From Acidimicrobiia bacterium (GTDB taxonomy: Bacteria > Acidobacteriota > Terriglobia > Bryobacterales > Bryobacteraceae), in assembly GCA_016871315.1 (NCBI GenBank), contig VFZE01000006.1, positions 1 through 64,000 on the forward strand: 64,000 bases of DNA, in the 5' to 3' direction. The position numbers and the translations under genes are program-made. Positions 24,843 to 32,970 of the stretch are shown here, in pieces; the first letter of the stretch is position 1; each line of letters opens with the position of its first letter. The notes beneath the pieces are model-generated. The model ran no database searches. It was given only the letters and a program-made list of their open reading frames with translations, and was not told the origin of the DNA.

Positions 24843-26122
24843 AGCAGGAGCGGTTTGATGCGATCGTGATCGGCGGCGGCCCGGCGGGGGCGGCGGCGGG
24901 GGCGGTGCTGGCGAGCAAGGGGCGGCGAGTGGTGATCCTGGAGCGCGAAAAGTTCCCACGGTATCACATCGGCGAGTCGCTATTGCCGTACTGCTACTTT
25001 CCGCTGGAACGGCTGGGGTTGATTGAGAAGCTGAAGGCGTCGCACTTTCCGAAGAAGTACAGCGTGCAGTTTGTTAGCACGGAGGGGCGGCTATCGGTGC
25101 CGTTCTACTTTTTCCAGCACTTCGAGCATGACGCATCGATGACGTGGCAGGTGCTACGCAGCGAGTTCGACCAGATGCTGCTGGACAACGCCCGGGAAAA
25201 GAGCGCGGTGGTGCTGGAGGAGACAACCGTGCGGGAGCTGTTGCGGACCAACGGCGCGGTGACGGGAGTGCAGGCGGTTTCGACGGGCGGGAGCAGCGTT
25301 CAGTTTCATGCGCCGGTGACGATTGACGCGACGGGGCGCGATGCGTTCGCGGTAGGGCGGAACGGTTGGAAAGTGCGCGATCCTTATTTGAACAAGATCG
25401 CGGTGTGGACCTACTACAAGGGGGCGGTTCGCGATCCGGGGTTGGATGAAGGGGCGACGACAGTCGCGTTTGTTCCGGAGAAAGGCTGGTTTTGGTACAT
25501 CCCGCTGCCGGAGGACATGGTGAGCGTGGGTGTGGTGGCGGAGAAGGAGTACCTGTACCGGGACGCGCGGGAGCTGGAGACGATCTTTCAGCGCGAGGTG
25601 AAGAACAACCGGTGGATTGAGGATCACCTGGCGCCGGGCGCGCAGACGGGGCAGTATTTTGTGACGGGCGAGTTTTCCTACCGGTCGCGTTATTGCGCAG
25701 AAGATGGATTGGTGCTCACCGGGGACGCGTTCAGTTTTCTGGACCCGGTCTTTTCCTCGGGCGTGTTTCTTGCGCTGCGCGGCGGGGAGATGGCAGCCGA
25801 CGCCGTGGATGAGGCGCTGGCGGCGGGGGATGTGCGGGCGGAGCGGTTCGCCGATTACGGGGCGCGGTTGTGCGAGGGGATTGAAGCGATGCGGAAGCTG
25901 GTGTACGCCTTCTACAACCCGCGGTTCAGCTTCAAGGAGTTTCTGATGGAGTTTCCGCAGCTGCGCGGAGATTTGACGGATTGCCTGATCGGGAACCTGT
26001 ATCGCGATTTCGAGCCGTTGTTTGGGGCGATGGCGAAGTTCGCCGATGTGCCGGCACCGTTGCCGCATGGAGGGGCACAGAAGAAAGAGGCGGGGAATCT
26101 GTCCGGACATGCGGCCGATTGA
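24839..26122 (+). CDS. Flavin-dependent halogenase-like FAD oxidoreductase
   Basis: A 427-residue FAD protein. AIVIGGGPAGAAAG is the dinucleotide-binding start, FPRYHIGESLLP is the halogenase/CndH-type segment, and GDAFSFLDPVFSSGVFLAL is the second FAD motif. GWFWYIP contains the flavin-dependent halogenase signature WxWxIP (W217, W219, I221, P222), and a Lys pair at 72-73 (FPKKYSVQF) lies where the catalytic Lys is expected. CndH-like (variant B) enzymes usually halogenate carrier- or thioester-bound aromatic substrates, which fits the acyl-CoA ligase encoded next. It could instead be a monooxygenase or reductase of the geranylgeranyl-reductase superfamily. It starts at GTG 24839, coupled to the radical SAM gene, and overlaps the ligase gene by 14 bases. 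Confidence 0.82.
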   Translation: MKQERFDAIVIGGGPAGAAAGAVLASKGRRVVILEREKFPRYHIGESLLPYCYFPLERLGLIEKLKASHFPKKYSVQFVSTEGRLSVPFYFFQHFEHDASMTWQVLRSEFDQMLLDNAREKSAVVLEETTVRELLRTNGAVTGVQAVSTGGSSVQFHAPVTIDATGRDAFAVGRNGWKVRDPYLNKIAVWTYYKGAVRDPGLDEGATTVAFVPEKGWFWYIPLPEDMVSVGVVAEKEYLYRDARELETIFQREVKNNRWIEDHLAPGAQTGQYFVTGEFSYRSRYCAEDGLVLTGDAFSFLDPVFSSGVFLALRGGEMAADAVDEALAAGDVRAERFADYGARLCEGIEAMRKLVYAFYNPRFSFKEFLMEFPQLRGDLTDCLIGNLYRDFEPLFGAMAKFADVPAPLPHGGAQKKEAGNLSGHAAD

Positions 26123-27359
26123 AGCGGAGCAACTGAAGAAGCTGCTCGATCTGCTGAAGGCGGTGCGAGCGGGGAATACATTTTACCGGCGGAAGCTGGA
26201 GGCGGTAGGAGGGATCGGCAGCCTGGAGGAGTATTCGCGCCAGATTCCGTTCACAAGGAAGCAGGAGTTGATGGAGGATCAGATACAGCATCCTCCCTTT
26301 GGGACGAACCTGACGTATCCGCTAGCGCGGTATTCGCGGTTCAGCCAGACAAGCGGGTCGACGGGGAAGCCGATGCGGTGGCTGGACACGGCCGAGAGCT
26401 GGGACTGGATGCTGGGGAACTGGCGGCGCGTGTTTGACGCGGCGGGAGTGACAAGGGAGGATCGTATCTTCTTAGCGTTCTCCTTCGGCCCGTTTCTTGG
26501 CTTCTGGACGGCTTTTGAGGCGGCGGCGAGAGTAGGGAATCTTTGCATTCCCGGCGGCGGGATGCCGAGCGCGGCGCGGCTGGGGGTGATCCTGGACATA
26601 GGCGTTACGGTGCTGTGCTCGACGCCGACGTATGCGATTCATCTGGCGGAGGTGGCGGCGGCGGAGGGGATCGACCTGGGCCGGTCGCGGGTGAAGAGCC
26701 TGATCGTGGCGGGGGAGCCCGGCGGGAGCATCCCGGCGACGAGGCGGCGCCTAGAGACTGTGTGGCGCGGCGCGCGCGTGTGGGATCAACATGGGATGAC
26801 GGAGGTGGGTCCTGTGAGCTATCCGTGCCCGGTGCGAGAGGGCGTGTTGCACGTGATGGAGGATGCTTACTACGCGGAGGTGATCGATCCGGCGAGTGGT
26901 GAGGCGGTGGGCGGCCGAGGTGAGTTGGTGCTGACGAACCTGGGACGAACGGGGTCGCCGCTGCTGCGCTACCGAACGGGAGACATCGTGGAGCGGGGTC
27001 AGGAGACGCGCTGCGCATGCGGAACGGAGGATATGGCGCTGGAGGGCGGGATATTGGGGCGGACGGATGACATGGTGGTGGTCCGCGGAGTAAACGTGTA
27101 TCCTGGCGCGGTGGAGGAGATCCTGCGCTCGGCCGGCGGCGTAGCGGAGTACCGGGTGAAGGTAAGCGAAAGACAATCGCTGGTGGAGCTGAGCATCGAG
27201 GTGGAGCCAGAGACGGCGCATCACGGCGATGAGGGGCTGGCGCACCGGCTGGAGGCGGCCCTGCGGGACGCGCTTTCGTTGCGGGTTCCGGTGACGATTG
27301 CGCCGTGCGGGAGTCTGCCGCGGTTCGAGATGAAGGCGCGGCGCTGGGTCAGAGGTTAA
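26109..27359 (+). CDS. PaaK-like acyl/aryl-CoA ligase (adenylate-forming)
   Basis: A 416-residue ANL-superfamily enzyme close to phenylacetate-CoA ligase. It shows the phosphate-binding loop TSGSTGKP (about residues 81-88), HGMTEVG, YRTGDI and the PaaK-type C-terminal hinge GRTDDMVVVRGVNVYP, with a CxCG metal-like pair before it (TRCACGTEDM). The reaction is expected to be activation of an aromatic or short acyl acid to its AMP ester and CoA (or carrier) thioester. ATG 26109 is chosen because it aligns with the family N-terminus (MRPIEAEQLKKLL) and overlaps the halogenase-like gene by 14 bases; the frame upstream is shadow. It is followed after four bases by the antiporter gene. Confidence 0.88.
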   Translation: MRPIEAEQLKKLLDLLKAVRAGNTFYRRKLEAVGGIGSLEEYSRQIPFTRKQELMEDQIQHPPFGTNLTYPLARYSRFSQTSGSTGKPMRWLDTAESWDWMLGNWRRVFDAAGVTREDRIFLAFSFGPFLGFWTAFEAAARVGNLCIPGGGMPSAARLGVILDIGVTVLCSTPTYAIHLAEVAAAEGIDLGRSRVKSLIVAGEPGGSIPATRRRLETVWRGARVWDQHGMTEVGPVSYPCPVREGVLHVMEDAYYAEVIDPASGEAVGGRGELVLTNLGRTGSPLLRYRTGDIVERGQETRCACGTEDMALEGGILGRTDDMVVVRGVNVYPGAVEEILRSAGGVAEYRVKVSERQSLVELSIEVEPETAHHGDEGLAHRLEAALRDALSLRVPVTIAPCGSLPRFEMKARRWVRG

Positions 27360-27363
27360 GCCG

Positions 27364-28656
27364 ATGCAATCGCCGGTGAACGTGCAGATAGAAAGCGTGC
27401 TGCTGACGGTGATTGTGCAACTTGTAGTGATCATCGCGGCGGCGCGGCTGTTTGGGGTGATTTTCCGGAAGATGGGCCAGCCGCAGGTGTGTGGGGAGAT
27501 TGCGGCGGGGTTGATCCTCGGGCCGTCGCTGCTGGGCGGAATGTTCCCGGAATGGTTCGGGAGGATTTTCGATCCGGCGGTGAGCGGCACGTTCAGCGTG
27601 TTGAGCCAGCTGGGGCTGGTGCTGCTGATGTTTCTGATCGGACTGGAGTTCGATTTCGGGCATCTGGATGAGAACCGGCGAACAGCAGTGTCGGTGTCGA
27701 TCGCGGGGATCGCGCTGCCGTTCGCGCTGGGATTCGGGTTGGGGCGTTTTCTGCACGGGCAACTGGGCTTGCAGGTGGCGTGGATCCACTTCGCTCTGTT
27801 CATGGCGGCTGCGATGTCGATCACGGCGATACCGATACTGGGGCGGATCATGATTGAGCTGGGGATCAACCGGACGCGGATCGGGTCGCTGACGATCTCC
27901 GCGGCGGCGATTGACGATGCGGCGGGCTGGATCATTCTGGCGCTGGTGACAACGAGCGTGCGTTCGGCGTTTGACCCGGTGAAGCTGACGGTGATGATTG
28001 GGGCAGTTCTTGTGTTCGCGCTGGTGATGATGATGGCGGTGAGGCCGGCGCTGATTGGGTGGGGGCGGCGTGTGCTGGCGAAGAACGAGGATCTTTCGAT
28101 GAACGCGCTGGCGGGGCTGTTGATTCTGGTGCTGGTGTCGGCGGCGGTGACGAACCTGATCGGGATCTTTTCGATCTTTGGCGCGTTTTTCTTAGGAGCG
28201 ATCCTGTACGATCAGCAGGAGTTGCGGGAGGCGGTGAAGCGGCGGCTCAGCGATTTCGTGACGGTGTTCTTCCTGCCGATTTTCTTCACGTACACGGGAC
28301 TGCGGACCGATATCGGGACGATGAGCGGGGCGGGGATGTGGGGTTACTGCGGGCTGGTGCTGCTGGCGGCGGTGGTGGGCAAGTTCGGCGGCTGCACCTT
28401 GGCGGCGCGCGTGAACGGGCTAGGGTGGCGCGAAGCGTCGATGATCGGAGTGATGATGAACACGCGGGCGCTGATGGAGCTGATCGTGGTGAACATCGGC
28501 TACGATTTGGGAATCATTCCGAAGAACGTGTTCTTCATGCTGGTGTTCATGGCGGTGTTCACGACATACATTACGGCTCCGTTGCTGCGTCGGCTGGTGA
28601 GGCGGAGCGAGGTGGAAGGGCAGTATATGCAGTCGGTTTTTGCGCGATCGCGATAG
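27364..28656 (+). CDS. CPA2-family cation:proton antiporter (Kef/NapA type)
   Basis: A 430-residue polytopic membrane protein with about 12-13 hydrophobic segments. Family marks are QPQVCGEIAAGLILGPSLLG near the N-terminus, LLMFLIGLEFDF, and the ion-binding pair of acidic residues in AAAIDDAAGWIILAL. There is no C-terminal TrkA-N/RCK domain, so it resembles NapA/GerN rather than KefB/C. It exchanges Na+ or K+ for H+. As fourth gene of the tight operon, four bases after the ligase gene, it may provide ion homeostasis or export for the pathway, but simple co-transcription without functional link is also possible. Confidence 0.9.
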   Translation: MQSPVNVQIESVLLTVIVQLVVIIAAARLFGVIFRKMGQPQVCGEIAAGLILGPSLLGGMFPEWFGRIFDPAVSGTFSVLSQLGLVLLMFLIGLEFDFGHLDENRRTAVSVSIAGIALPFALGFGLGRFLHGQLGLQVAWIHFALFMAAAMSITAIPILGRIMIELGINRTRIGSLTISAAAIDDAAGWIILALVTTSVRSAFDPVKLTVMIGAVLVFALVMMMAVRPALIGWGRRVLAKNEDLSMNALAGLLILVLVSAAVTNLIGIFSIFGAFFLGAILYDQQELREAVKRRLSDFVTVFFLPIFFTYTGLRTDIGTMSGAGMWGYCGLVLLAAVVGKFGGCTLAARVNGLGWREASMIGVMMNTRALMELIVVNIGYDLGIIPKNVFFMLVFMAVFTTYITAPLLRRLVRRSEVEGQYMQSVFARSR

Positions 28657-28853
28657 GCAAGTTGGCTGCCTATTATATGCCCAATCCAATCACGGAGAAA
28701 ATGCCGTGGTGCTGGAGCCGGAAGCTAGTCGGCATTATGCACATGGCAACCGAACAAAGGGAGCGGTCTGGCCGCTAACGCTAGCGAGGCGAGAGGCCAC
28801 CAGGCCCGTTGAGCGTTACGCCTCAGCCAGCTCTCCAATGGTGCGTGTGACCG

Positions 28854-29288
28854 TCAGGAGTGAAGGGGATCTGCGACGTCGAGAAAGCCGAAACGGTGGA
28901 AGCCCATGTCGCGGGTGAGGATGGTCCGGATGCCATGCTCGCGCATGAGGATGGCTGTGTGAGCGTCGTGCAGGATGTTGCCGCGGAGATCGGAATGATC
29001 CTTGAAGAGATCGCGCGCCACGGCCGCATGGCGGCCGGTAGGCGAGAGGACCGTTAGGGAAGGGCTGGCTAACAGGGCTTCGACGAAGGCCCATGCATGT
29101 TTCGCGGACCAGGGTTTTGCCAGCACACGGGGATGCGTAACCACGCGGAGGAATTCATAAACGATTGGCCAGGTGAGGAACCAGGGGTCGGGTTTGCCGC
29201 GGATGCCTTCGAGAAGCCGGCGGCAATGGGCGTGCTCGGCGTAGCTCGAGCAGGCAGCGTAGAGCAGGACGTTGGTGTCGAGCAGCAT
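28854..29288 (-). CDS. vapC: VapC-type PIN-domain ribonuclease toxin
   Basis: A 144-residue PIN-domain protein: MLLDTNVLLYA supplies the first catalytic Asp (D4), WPIVYEFLRVVTHP the conserved Glu, and HDAHTAILMREHG the later Asp, with ILTRDMGFHRF at the end. All acidic positions expected for the metal site appear present. It is a putative tRNA or mRNA endoribonuclease neutralised by the antitoxin encoded just upstream; the two genes overlap by one base (TGATG at 29290-29286). The gene ends about 200 bases after the antiporter gene, in the opposite direction. Confidence 0.88.
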   Translation of the reverse strand: MLLDTNVLLYAACSSYAEHAHCRRLLEGIRGKPDPWFLTWPIVYEFLRVVTHPRVLAKPWSAKHAWAFVEALLASPSLTVLSPTGRHAAVARDLFKDHSDLRGNILHDAHTAILMREHGIRTILTRDMGFHRFGFLDVADPLHS

Positions 29289-29518
29289 CAGATCTCTTCC
29301 ATAGCTTGGTAGAGCATGTCGCGGTTGGAGACATCCACCAAAGCCCTGCCGCCGTCGAAAGCGGGCAGCGGAGGCATGTCCGGGGCAGGCTTGGCGCGGG
29401 TCTTAAGATACTGGCGCAGTGCGGCGTCGACAAGGCTGGACATGGTGGTGGACTGTTGGATGGAGAGTTGCTTAAGCCTTTTGAAGACATGGTCGTCAAT
29501 GATGAGGGTAGTCTTCAT
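29288..29518 (-). CDS. vapB: VapB-type ribbon-helix-helix antitoxin
   Basis: A 76-residue protein beginning MKTTLIIDDHVFKRLKQLS, a typical ribbon-helix-helix DNA-binding start, followed by a C-terminal region that would wrap the toxin (ALVDVSNRDMLYQAMEEI). It heads the vapBC pair and should autorepress the operon. I chose the ATG at 29518 rather than the upstream in-frame start at 29554, because a consensus promoter (29554-29526) covers that interval and positions transcription within a base or two of ATG 29518. Confidence 0.85.
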   Translation of the reverse strand: MKTTLIIDDHVFKRLKQLSIQQSTTMSSLVDAALRQYLKTRAKPAPDMPPLPAFDGGRALVDVSNRDMLYQAMEEI

Positions 29519-29554
29519 ATGGAAAACCATACCGCATGGATGGATGTATGTCAA
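29519..29554 (-). promoter_or_regulatory. vapBC promoter (leaderless) with small inverted repeat
   Basis: Minus strand: TTGACA (29554-29549), 17-base spacer, TATGGT (29531-29526), then only seven bases before the ATG at 29518. Transcription is therefore expected to start at or next to the start codon. The sequence atggaaaaccat (29519-29530) has ATGG/CCAT arms that overlap the -10 and could be part of the VapB operator. Confidence 0.65.
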
Positions 29555-29579
29555 GCTCCCAGCCCGCGGCCGAGCATGA

Positions 29580-31142
29580 TCATCCTCGCCGTTGCAGGCG
29601 GACGGTGCGGAAGGGTTGCATGCCGCGGAGGCCGTCTTCGGGTTCGCCTTGTTTCCAGGCGAAGGAGCGGATTTCGATGTGGTCCGGGGTGAAGTCGACG
29701 ATGGAGAAGCCGTTGCGTTCGACGGGCGGGAGGGGCTGTTCGAGTTCGAGGGTGAGGGATGCGAGCGGAGGAGTGCCTCGGGCGGAAGAGGGCCACATGT
29801 TGCGGCCGGTGGAGATGGGGCCGGTGAGCAGTGTTTCGACGGGATTGCGGCGGAGGTCGGCCTTGCCGGTTTGGAAGATGCGGCCGTGGGCGTGGGCGTG
29901 CATGTCGCCGCAAAGGAAGAGCGGGATGCGGTTCATGGCGGAGGCAGCGGCAAGCAGGCGGTCATGCTGCGTGCGCCAGCCTTCCTGCCAGAAGTATTTG
30001 GGCTTGCCGAGGCCGAGCTTGCCGTTGTCCTGAAGAACGTCCGGGTACCAGTCACCCCACTTGCCGGCGCTCCAGGCCAGTGGAAGGGAGGGGACGTTGA
30101 CCAAGTGGGCGGTGTCGCGGGAGGCCATGCGCTGCATGATCCACTTTTCGGCCTCTTCGGGGATGAGCGTGGCGGCGGGTCCGGCGAGGGAGGTGAAGCG
30201 GCGGCAGTCATAGATGAGCAGCTCGGCGAGGTTGCCGTAGCGGAGGGTGCCGAAGCTTTCCGAGAGATTGGCGGCTCCGGGTTCCTGCAACCCGAGCGGG
30301 CGGTTGGGGTCGGGGAGGAATTCCGGATAGAAGAGGCGCTGGGTTGCGCGGGCCATGCGGAGCATGAAGGGGTCTGGAGGGAAGGTGACGATGTGGGGGT
30401 GGGCTTCGTCGTTCTCGAAATAGTCGTGATCGTCCTGGACGAAGAAGACGGGAGTGGAGCGGAAACGGGCGCCGTAGAGGGAGGCGATTTGCGGGTGGAC
30501 GGCTAGCTTTAGTTTGCGCTCGTTATCGGTGCCGAAGACGGGAAGGGAGCGGTCGAAAACGCCGACGCGGGAGAGAGCAAACTTGGATTTGCCGAGGCGC
30601 TCGGCGGCCCAGCCGACGCGAAGGTCCCAGTAGACCTGGTCGCCGATGGCGACGGCGGCGTCGGGCTGAAAGCGGAGACCGTTTTCGAACATGGCCTGGC
30701 GCTGGGCGAGCGGGAGGAAGGCGATGCGCGGGCTGTCATGCTCGGGCAGCTCGGGGTGGCCGCCGGCGCAGGTGTAGATCATGAGACGGAAGCGGCTGAT
30801 ATTGGCGGAGGGGTCGGGGAAGGTTTTGAGCGGCCACTCCTGGCAGAGCGGTTTGCCGCGGGCGTCGAGGAGGCGGAGAGTGTGGGTAGTGGCGGGTTTG
30901 AGGTTGTCGAGGCCGAACGACCAGTAAGTGCCATGCGAGTCGCCGCGTAAGCCTTGCGCGGAGCGAGCGCCGGCGGAGAGTCTGGGCGGTGCGGAGAGCG
31001 GCTGTTTGAAGCTGACCTTGACAAGGATGCGGTTGTGGTTGGCGGCGGGAAGGATGTGATCGACGCTGCCCGAGTCCCAATCGGCGGCGTTGAGGGCAGC
31101 GGCGCCGAGCAGGCCGAGCATCTCTCTGCGATTGATGGTCAT
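29580..31142 (-). CDS. PhoD-like metallophosphatase, Tat-exported
   Basis: A 520-residue protein with a twin-arginine-like start (MTINRREMLGLLGAAAL). It has an N-terminal Ig-like half and a PhoD-type metallophosphatase half with IYTCAGGHPE, AVAIGDQVYWD (GDxxY), FFVQDDHDYFEND (the D-D-H-D metal site), and LFLCGDMHAHAHG (GDxHxH). PhoD enzymes hydrolyse phosphate mono- or diesters in the periplasm using Ca and Fe. The substrate of this branch is not known. ATG 31142 overlaps the stop of the upstream mutarotase-like gene (ATGA), so the two are co-translated. The frame upstream of 31142 is an Arg/Pro-rich shadow. Confidence 0.85.
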   Translation of the reverse strand: MTINRREMLGLLGAAALNAADWDSGSVDHILPAANHNRILVKVSFKQPLSAPPRLSAGARSAQGLRGDSHGTYWSFGLDNLKPATTHTLRLLDARGKPLCQEWPLKTFPDPSANISRFRLMIYTCAGGHPELPEHDSPRIAFLPLAQRQAMFENGLRFQPDAAVAIGDQVYWDLRVGWAAERLGKSKFALSRVGVFDRSLPVFGTDNERKLKLAVHPQIASLYGARFRSTPVFFVQDDHDYFENDEAHPHIVTFPPDPFMLRMARATQRLFYPEFLPDPNRPLGLQEPGAANLSESFGTLRYGNLAELLIYDCRRFTSLAGPAATLIPEEAEKWIMQRMASRDTAHLVNVPSLPLAWSAGKWGDWYPDVLQDNGKLGLGKPKYFWQEGWRTQHDRLLAAASAMNRIPLFLCGDMHAHAHGRIFQTGKADLRRNPVETLLTGPISTGRNMWPSSARGTPPLASLTLELEQPLPPVERNGFSIVDFTPDHIEIRSFAWKQGEPEDGLRGMQPFRTVRLQRRG

Positions 31143-32317
31143 CGCAATTCCAGCTGAACTTTGCCGTCTTTCATCGAGGCGTTGCGGACGCCCCGGAAGC
31201 CTTCGGGGATCTCTTCGAGGAAGATGGTGAACTCGGTGGAGAGTTTTTGGCGGCCACCGATCCAGCGGTAAGAGGGGACGCCGAACAGGGAGCCGCGCTC
31301 GACGCTTTTGCGGAGGCCTTCGGCGAAGGGGGAGCTGCCGAATTCCATGCCGCGGGCGACGGCTTGCGAGTTCCAGGGGATGGTGGCGTTGGAGCGGTTC
31401 TCCTGCCAGTCGGCGAGCCAGAGATTGCCTTCGGTGGGATAGAGGTAGCCGATCAGGAGGCGGTAATCGGAGTGGTATAGGGTGAAGAACTGCTCGGGGC
31501 GGGATTGGTCCATGAGGAGCGCGACGTAGGCGCCTGCGTTGGGCCGGGGCTGGAAGACGCGGAGGTCGGTCTTGTTGCCTTCGTGGTTGATGCCTGTGGG
31601 CCATTCGACGGGCGATTCGGGTTTGAGGGAACGGTTCTCGGGACGGCCGGCGCTGACGAGTCCCTTGGTAGCGGAGGCGTCGAGGTAGTTCTTACCGGGT
31701 TCGATGAAGGGGTTGCCGAAGGTGGCGTGCTGCATCCAGTTGATGGGGCGGTCAAAGGGAGCGAGGTTTTCGATGGATTCCTGGATGCGGACGTGGCGTT
31801 TGCCGCGCTCGAGCGTGACGGTGCGCTCGACGCGGAACTGGGTTTTAGGCAGGTGGGCGGCGTAATGGAAGGTGACGGCGTTTGCCGTAGTGTTGGCGCC
31901 GGTTTTGTGCCATTCAACAATACCCGCTTCGCCGTGATTGCCGAGACCGGCGGCGGCTTCCTCCGGCGATGGCGGGCCGTAAAGAGGGAAGCAGAGCAGG
32001 TGGCCCATGTAGCCGCTATGGAGCCAGCGGTGGGGACCGTCGCCGTAGAGGGCGTCGTGTTTGGCGGGGTCATATTGATAGGGCTCGATGGTGGGGTAAT
32101 GGGGGACGCGCATCGGGTTGATGCTTGTCTTCGGGTTGTTGGAGATAAGGCGGGCATCGGCGATGTGGCCGCCGCCGCGGAGGAGCGCGATGCGAACGAG
32201 GCCGTTGTCGAGCACCCAGGCTCCGCGGCCGTGGAGGGATTCCTCCCGAAGCGCGGGCGCCTGTGAGTAGGAGAGGGTGCAGGCGAGGAGAAGGAGTAAC
32301 CAGGACCGGGGAAACAT
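31139..32317 (-). CDS. Exported galactose-mutarotase-like protein (function unknown)
   Basis: A 392-residue protein with signal peptide SWLLLLLACTLSYSQ. The fold suggested by WVLDNGLVRIALLRGGGHIA, FRVERTVTLERGKRHVRIQE and APFDRPINWMQHATFGNPF is the beta-sandwich of aldose-1-epimerase/galactose-mutarotase-like proteins. These include both carbohydrate epimerases and non-enzymatic sugar-binding domains. I cannot place the catalytic His/Glu pair with certainty. It is encoded directly upstream of, and overlapping (ATGA), the PhoD-like gene, which suggests that a phosphorylated or envelope sugar is the shared substrate, but this is only contextual. Confidence 0.65.
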   Translation of the reverse strand: MFPRSWLLLLLACTLSYSQAPALREESLHGRGAWVLDNGLVRIALLRGGGHIADARLISNNPKTSINPMRVPHYPTIEPYQYDPAKHDALYGDGPHRWLHSGYMGHLLCFPLYGPPSPEEAAAGLGNHGEAGIVEWHKTGANTTANAVTFHYAAHLPKTQFRVERTVTLERGKRHVRIQESIENLAPFDRPINWMQHATFGNPFIEPGKNYLDASATKGLVSAGRPENRSLKPESPVEWPTGINHEGNKTDLRVFQPRPNAGAYVALLMDQSRPEQFFTLYHSDYRLLIGYLYPTEGNLWLADWQENRSNATIPWNSQAVARGMEFGSSPFAEGLRKSVERGSLFGVPSYRWIGGRQKLSTEFTIFLEEIPEGFRGVRNASMKDGKVQLELR

Positions 32318-32340
32318 GCACCTATTGTATTGTGGGTTGG

Positions 32341-32946
32341 ATGAACTGGATTGGGCGGATCTTGCTGGCCGGGGCAATGACTTGCTGCGCCTTTGGCGCG
32401 GAGTGGATTTCCCTGTTCGACGGCAAGACGCTGGAGGGTTGGAAGGAAGCGCCGTTCCGAAGGCGGGGAGAGGTGCGGGTGAAGGACGGGATGATCGTGA
32501 TCGGGAAAGGCCACCTGACAGGGATCACGTGGAAGGGGGAGTTTCCGAAGGCGGGCTACGAGATCCGGTTTGAGGCGGCGCGGCTGGAGGGGAGCGATTT
32601 TTTCGCGGGAATCACGTTTCCGGTGAACGACTCGCATTGTTCGTGGATCAACGGGGGCTGGGGCGGGACGGTTGTGGGGCTTTCGAGCCTGGATGGTGAC
32701 GACGCGTCGGAGAACGATACTTCGACGGTGAGGGAGTTTGTCCAGGGGCGGTGGTACGCGTTCCGGCTGGAGGTGACCAAGAACCGGATCCGCGGCTGGA
32801 TTGATGAATCGCTAGTGATTGACGCCGATATTACGGGGCGCCGTGTGGAACTGCGGCCCGGAGAGATTGATCTGAACGTACCGCTGGGGTTCGCGGCCTA
32901 TTCCACAGTGGCCGGGTTGCGCAAGATAGAGTACCGGCGACTATAA
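32341..32946 (+). CDS. DUF1080 (3-keto-disaccharide hydrolase-like) exported protein
   Basis: A 201-residue protein with a signal peptide (WIGRILLAGAMTCCAFGAE) and the DUF1080 concanavalin-like start WISLFDGKTLEGWKE. Other family features are GYEIRFEAARLEGSDFFAGI and GRWYAFRLEVTKNRIRGWID. DUF1080 members include 3-keto-glycoside hydrolases that work with Gfo/Idh/MocA-type glycoside 3-oxidases, and such an oxidoreductase gene follows 24 bases later. ATG 32341 is used because it gives a clean signal peptide; the divergent mutarotase-like gene starts 23 bases away. Confidence 0.85.
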   Translation: MNWIGRILLAGAMTCCAFGAEWISLFDGKTLEGWKEAPFRRRGEVRVKDGMIVIGKGHLTGITWKGEFPKAGYEIRFEAARLEGSDFFAGITFPVNDSHCSWINGGWGGTVVGLSSLDGDDASENDTSTVREFVQGRWYAFRLEVTKNRIRGWIDESLVIDADITGRRVELRPGEIDLNVPLGFAAYSTVAGLRKIEYRRL

Positions 32947-32962
32947 TACCGAGTGAGCAAGG
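32942..32962 (+). promoter_or_regulatory. Candidate -10 (TATAAT) and ribosome site before the Gfo/Idh gene
   Basis: TATAAT at 32942-32947 overlaps the DUF1080 stop codon, and aaggag about 10 bases before ATG 32971 is a good ribosome site. The best -35 match, TTGCGC at 32917-32922, gives a long 19-base spacer, so promoter strength is uncertain. The oxidoreductase could be read both from the DUF1080 promoter and from here. Confidence 0.4.
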
Positions 32963-32970
32963 AGACATTT

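Noticed and set aside
28657-28853. Terminator or relic in the spacer between the antiporter gene and vapC
   Set aside because: A 5-bp hairpin (28773-28786) and GGCC repeats are visible, but there is no T-run. Translations in all frames show no recognisable motif, so I annotate nothing there.
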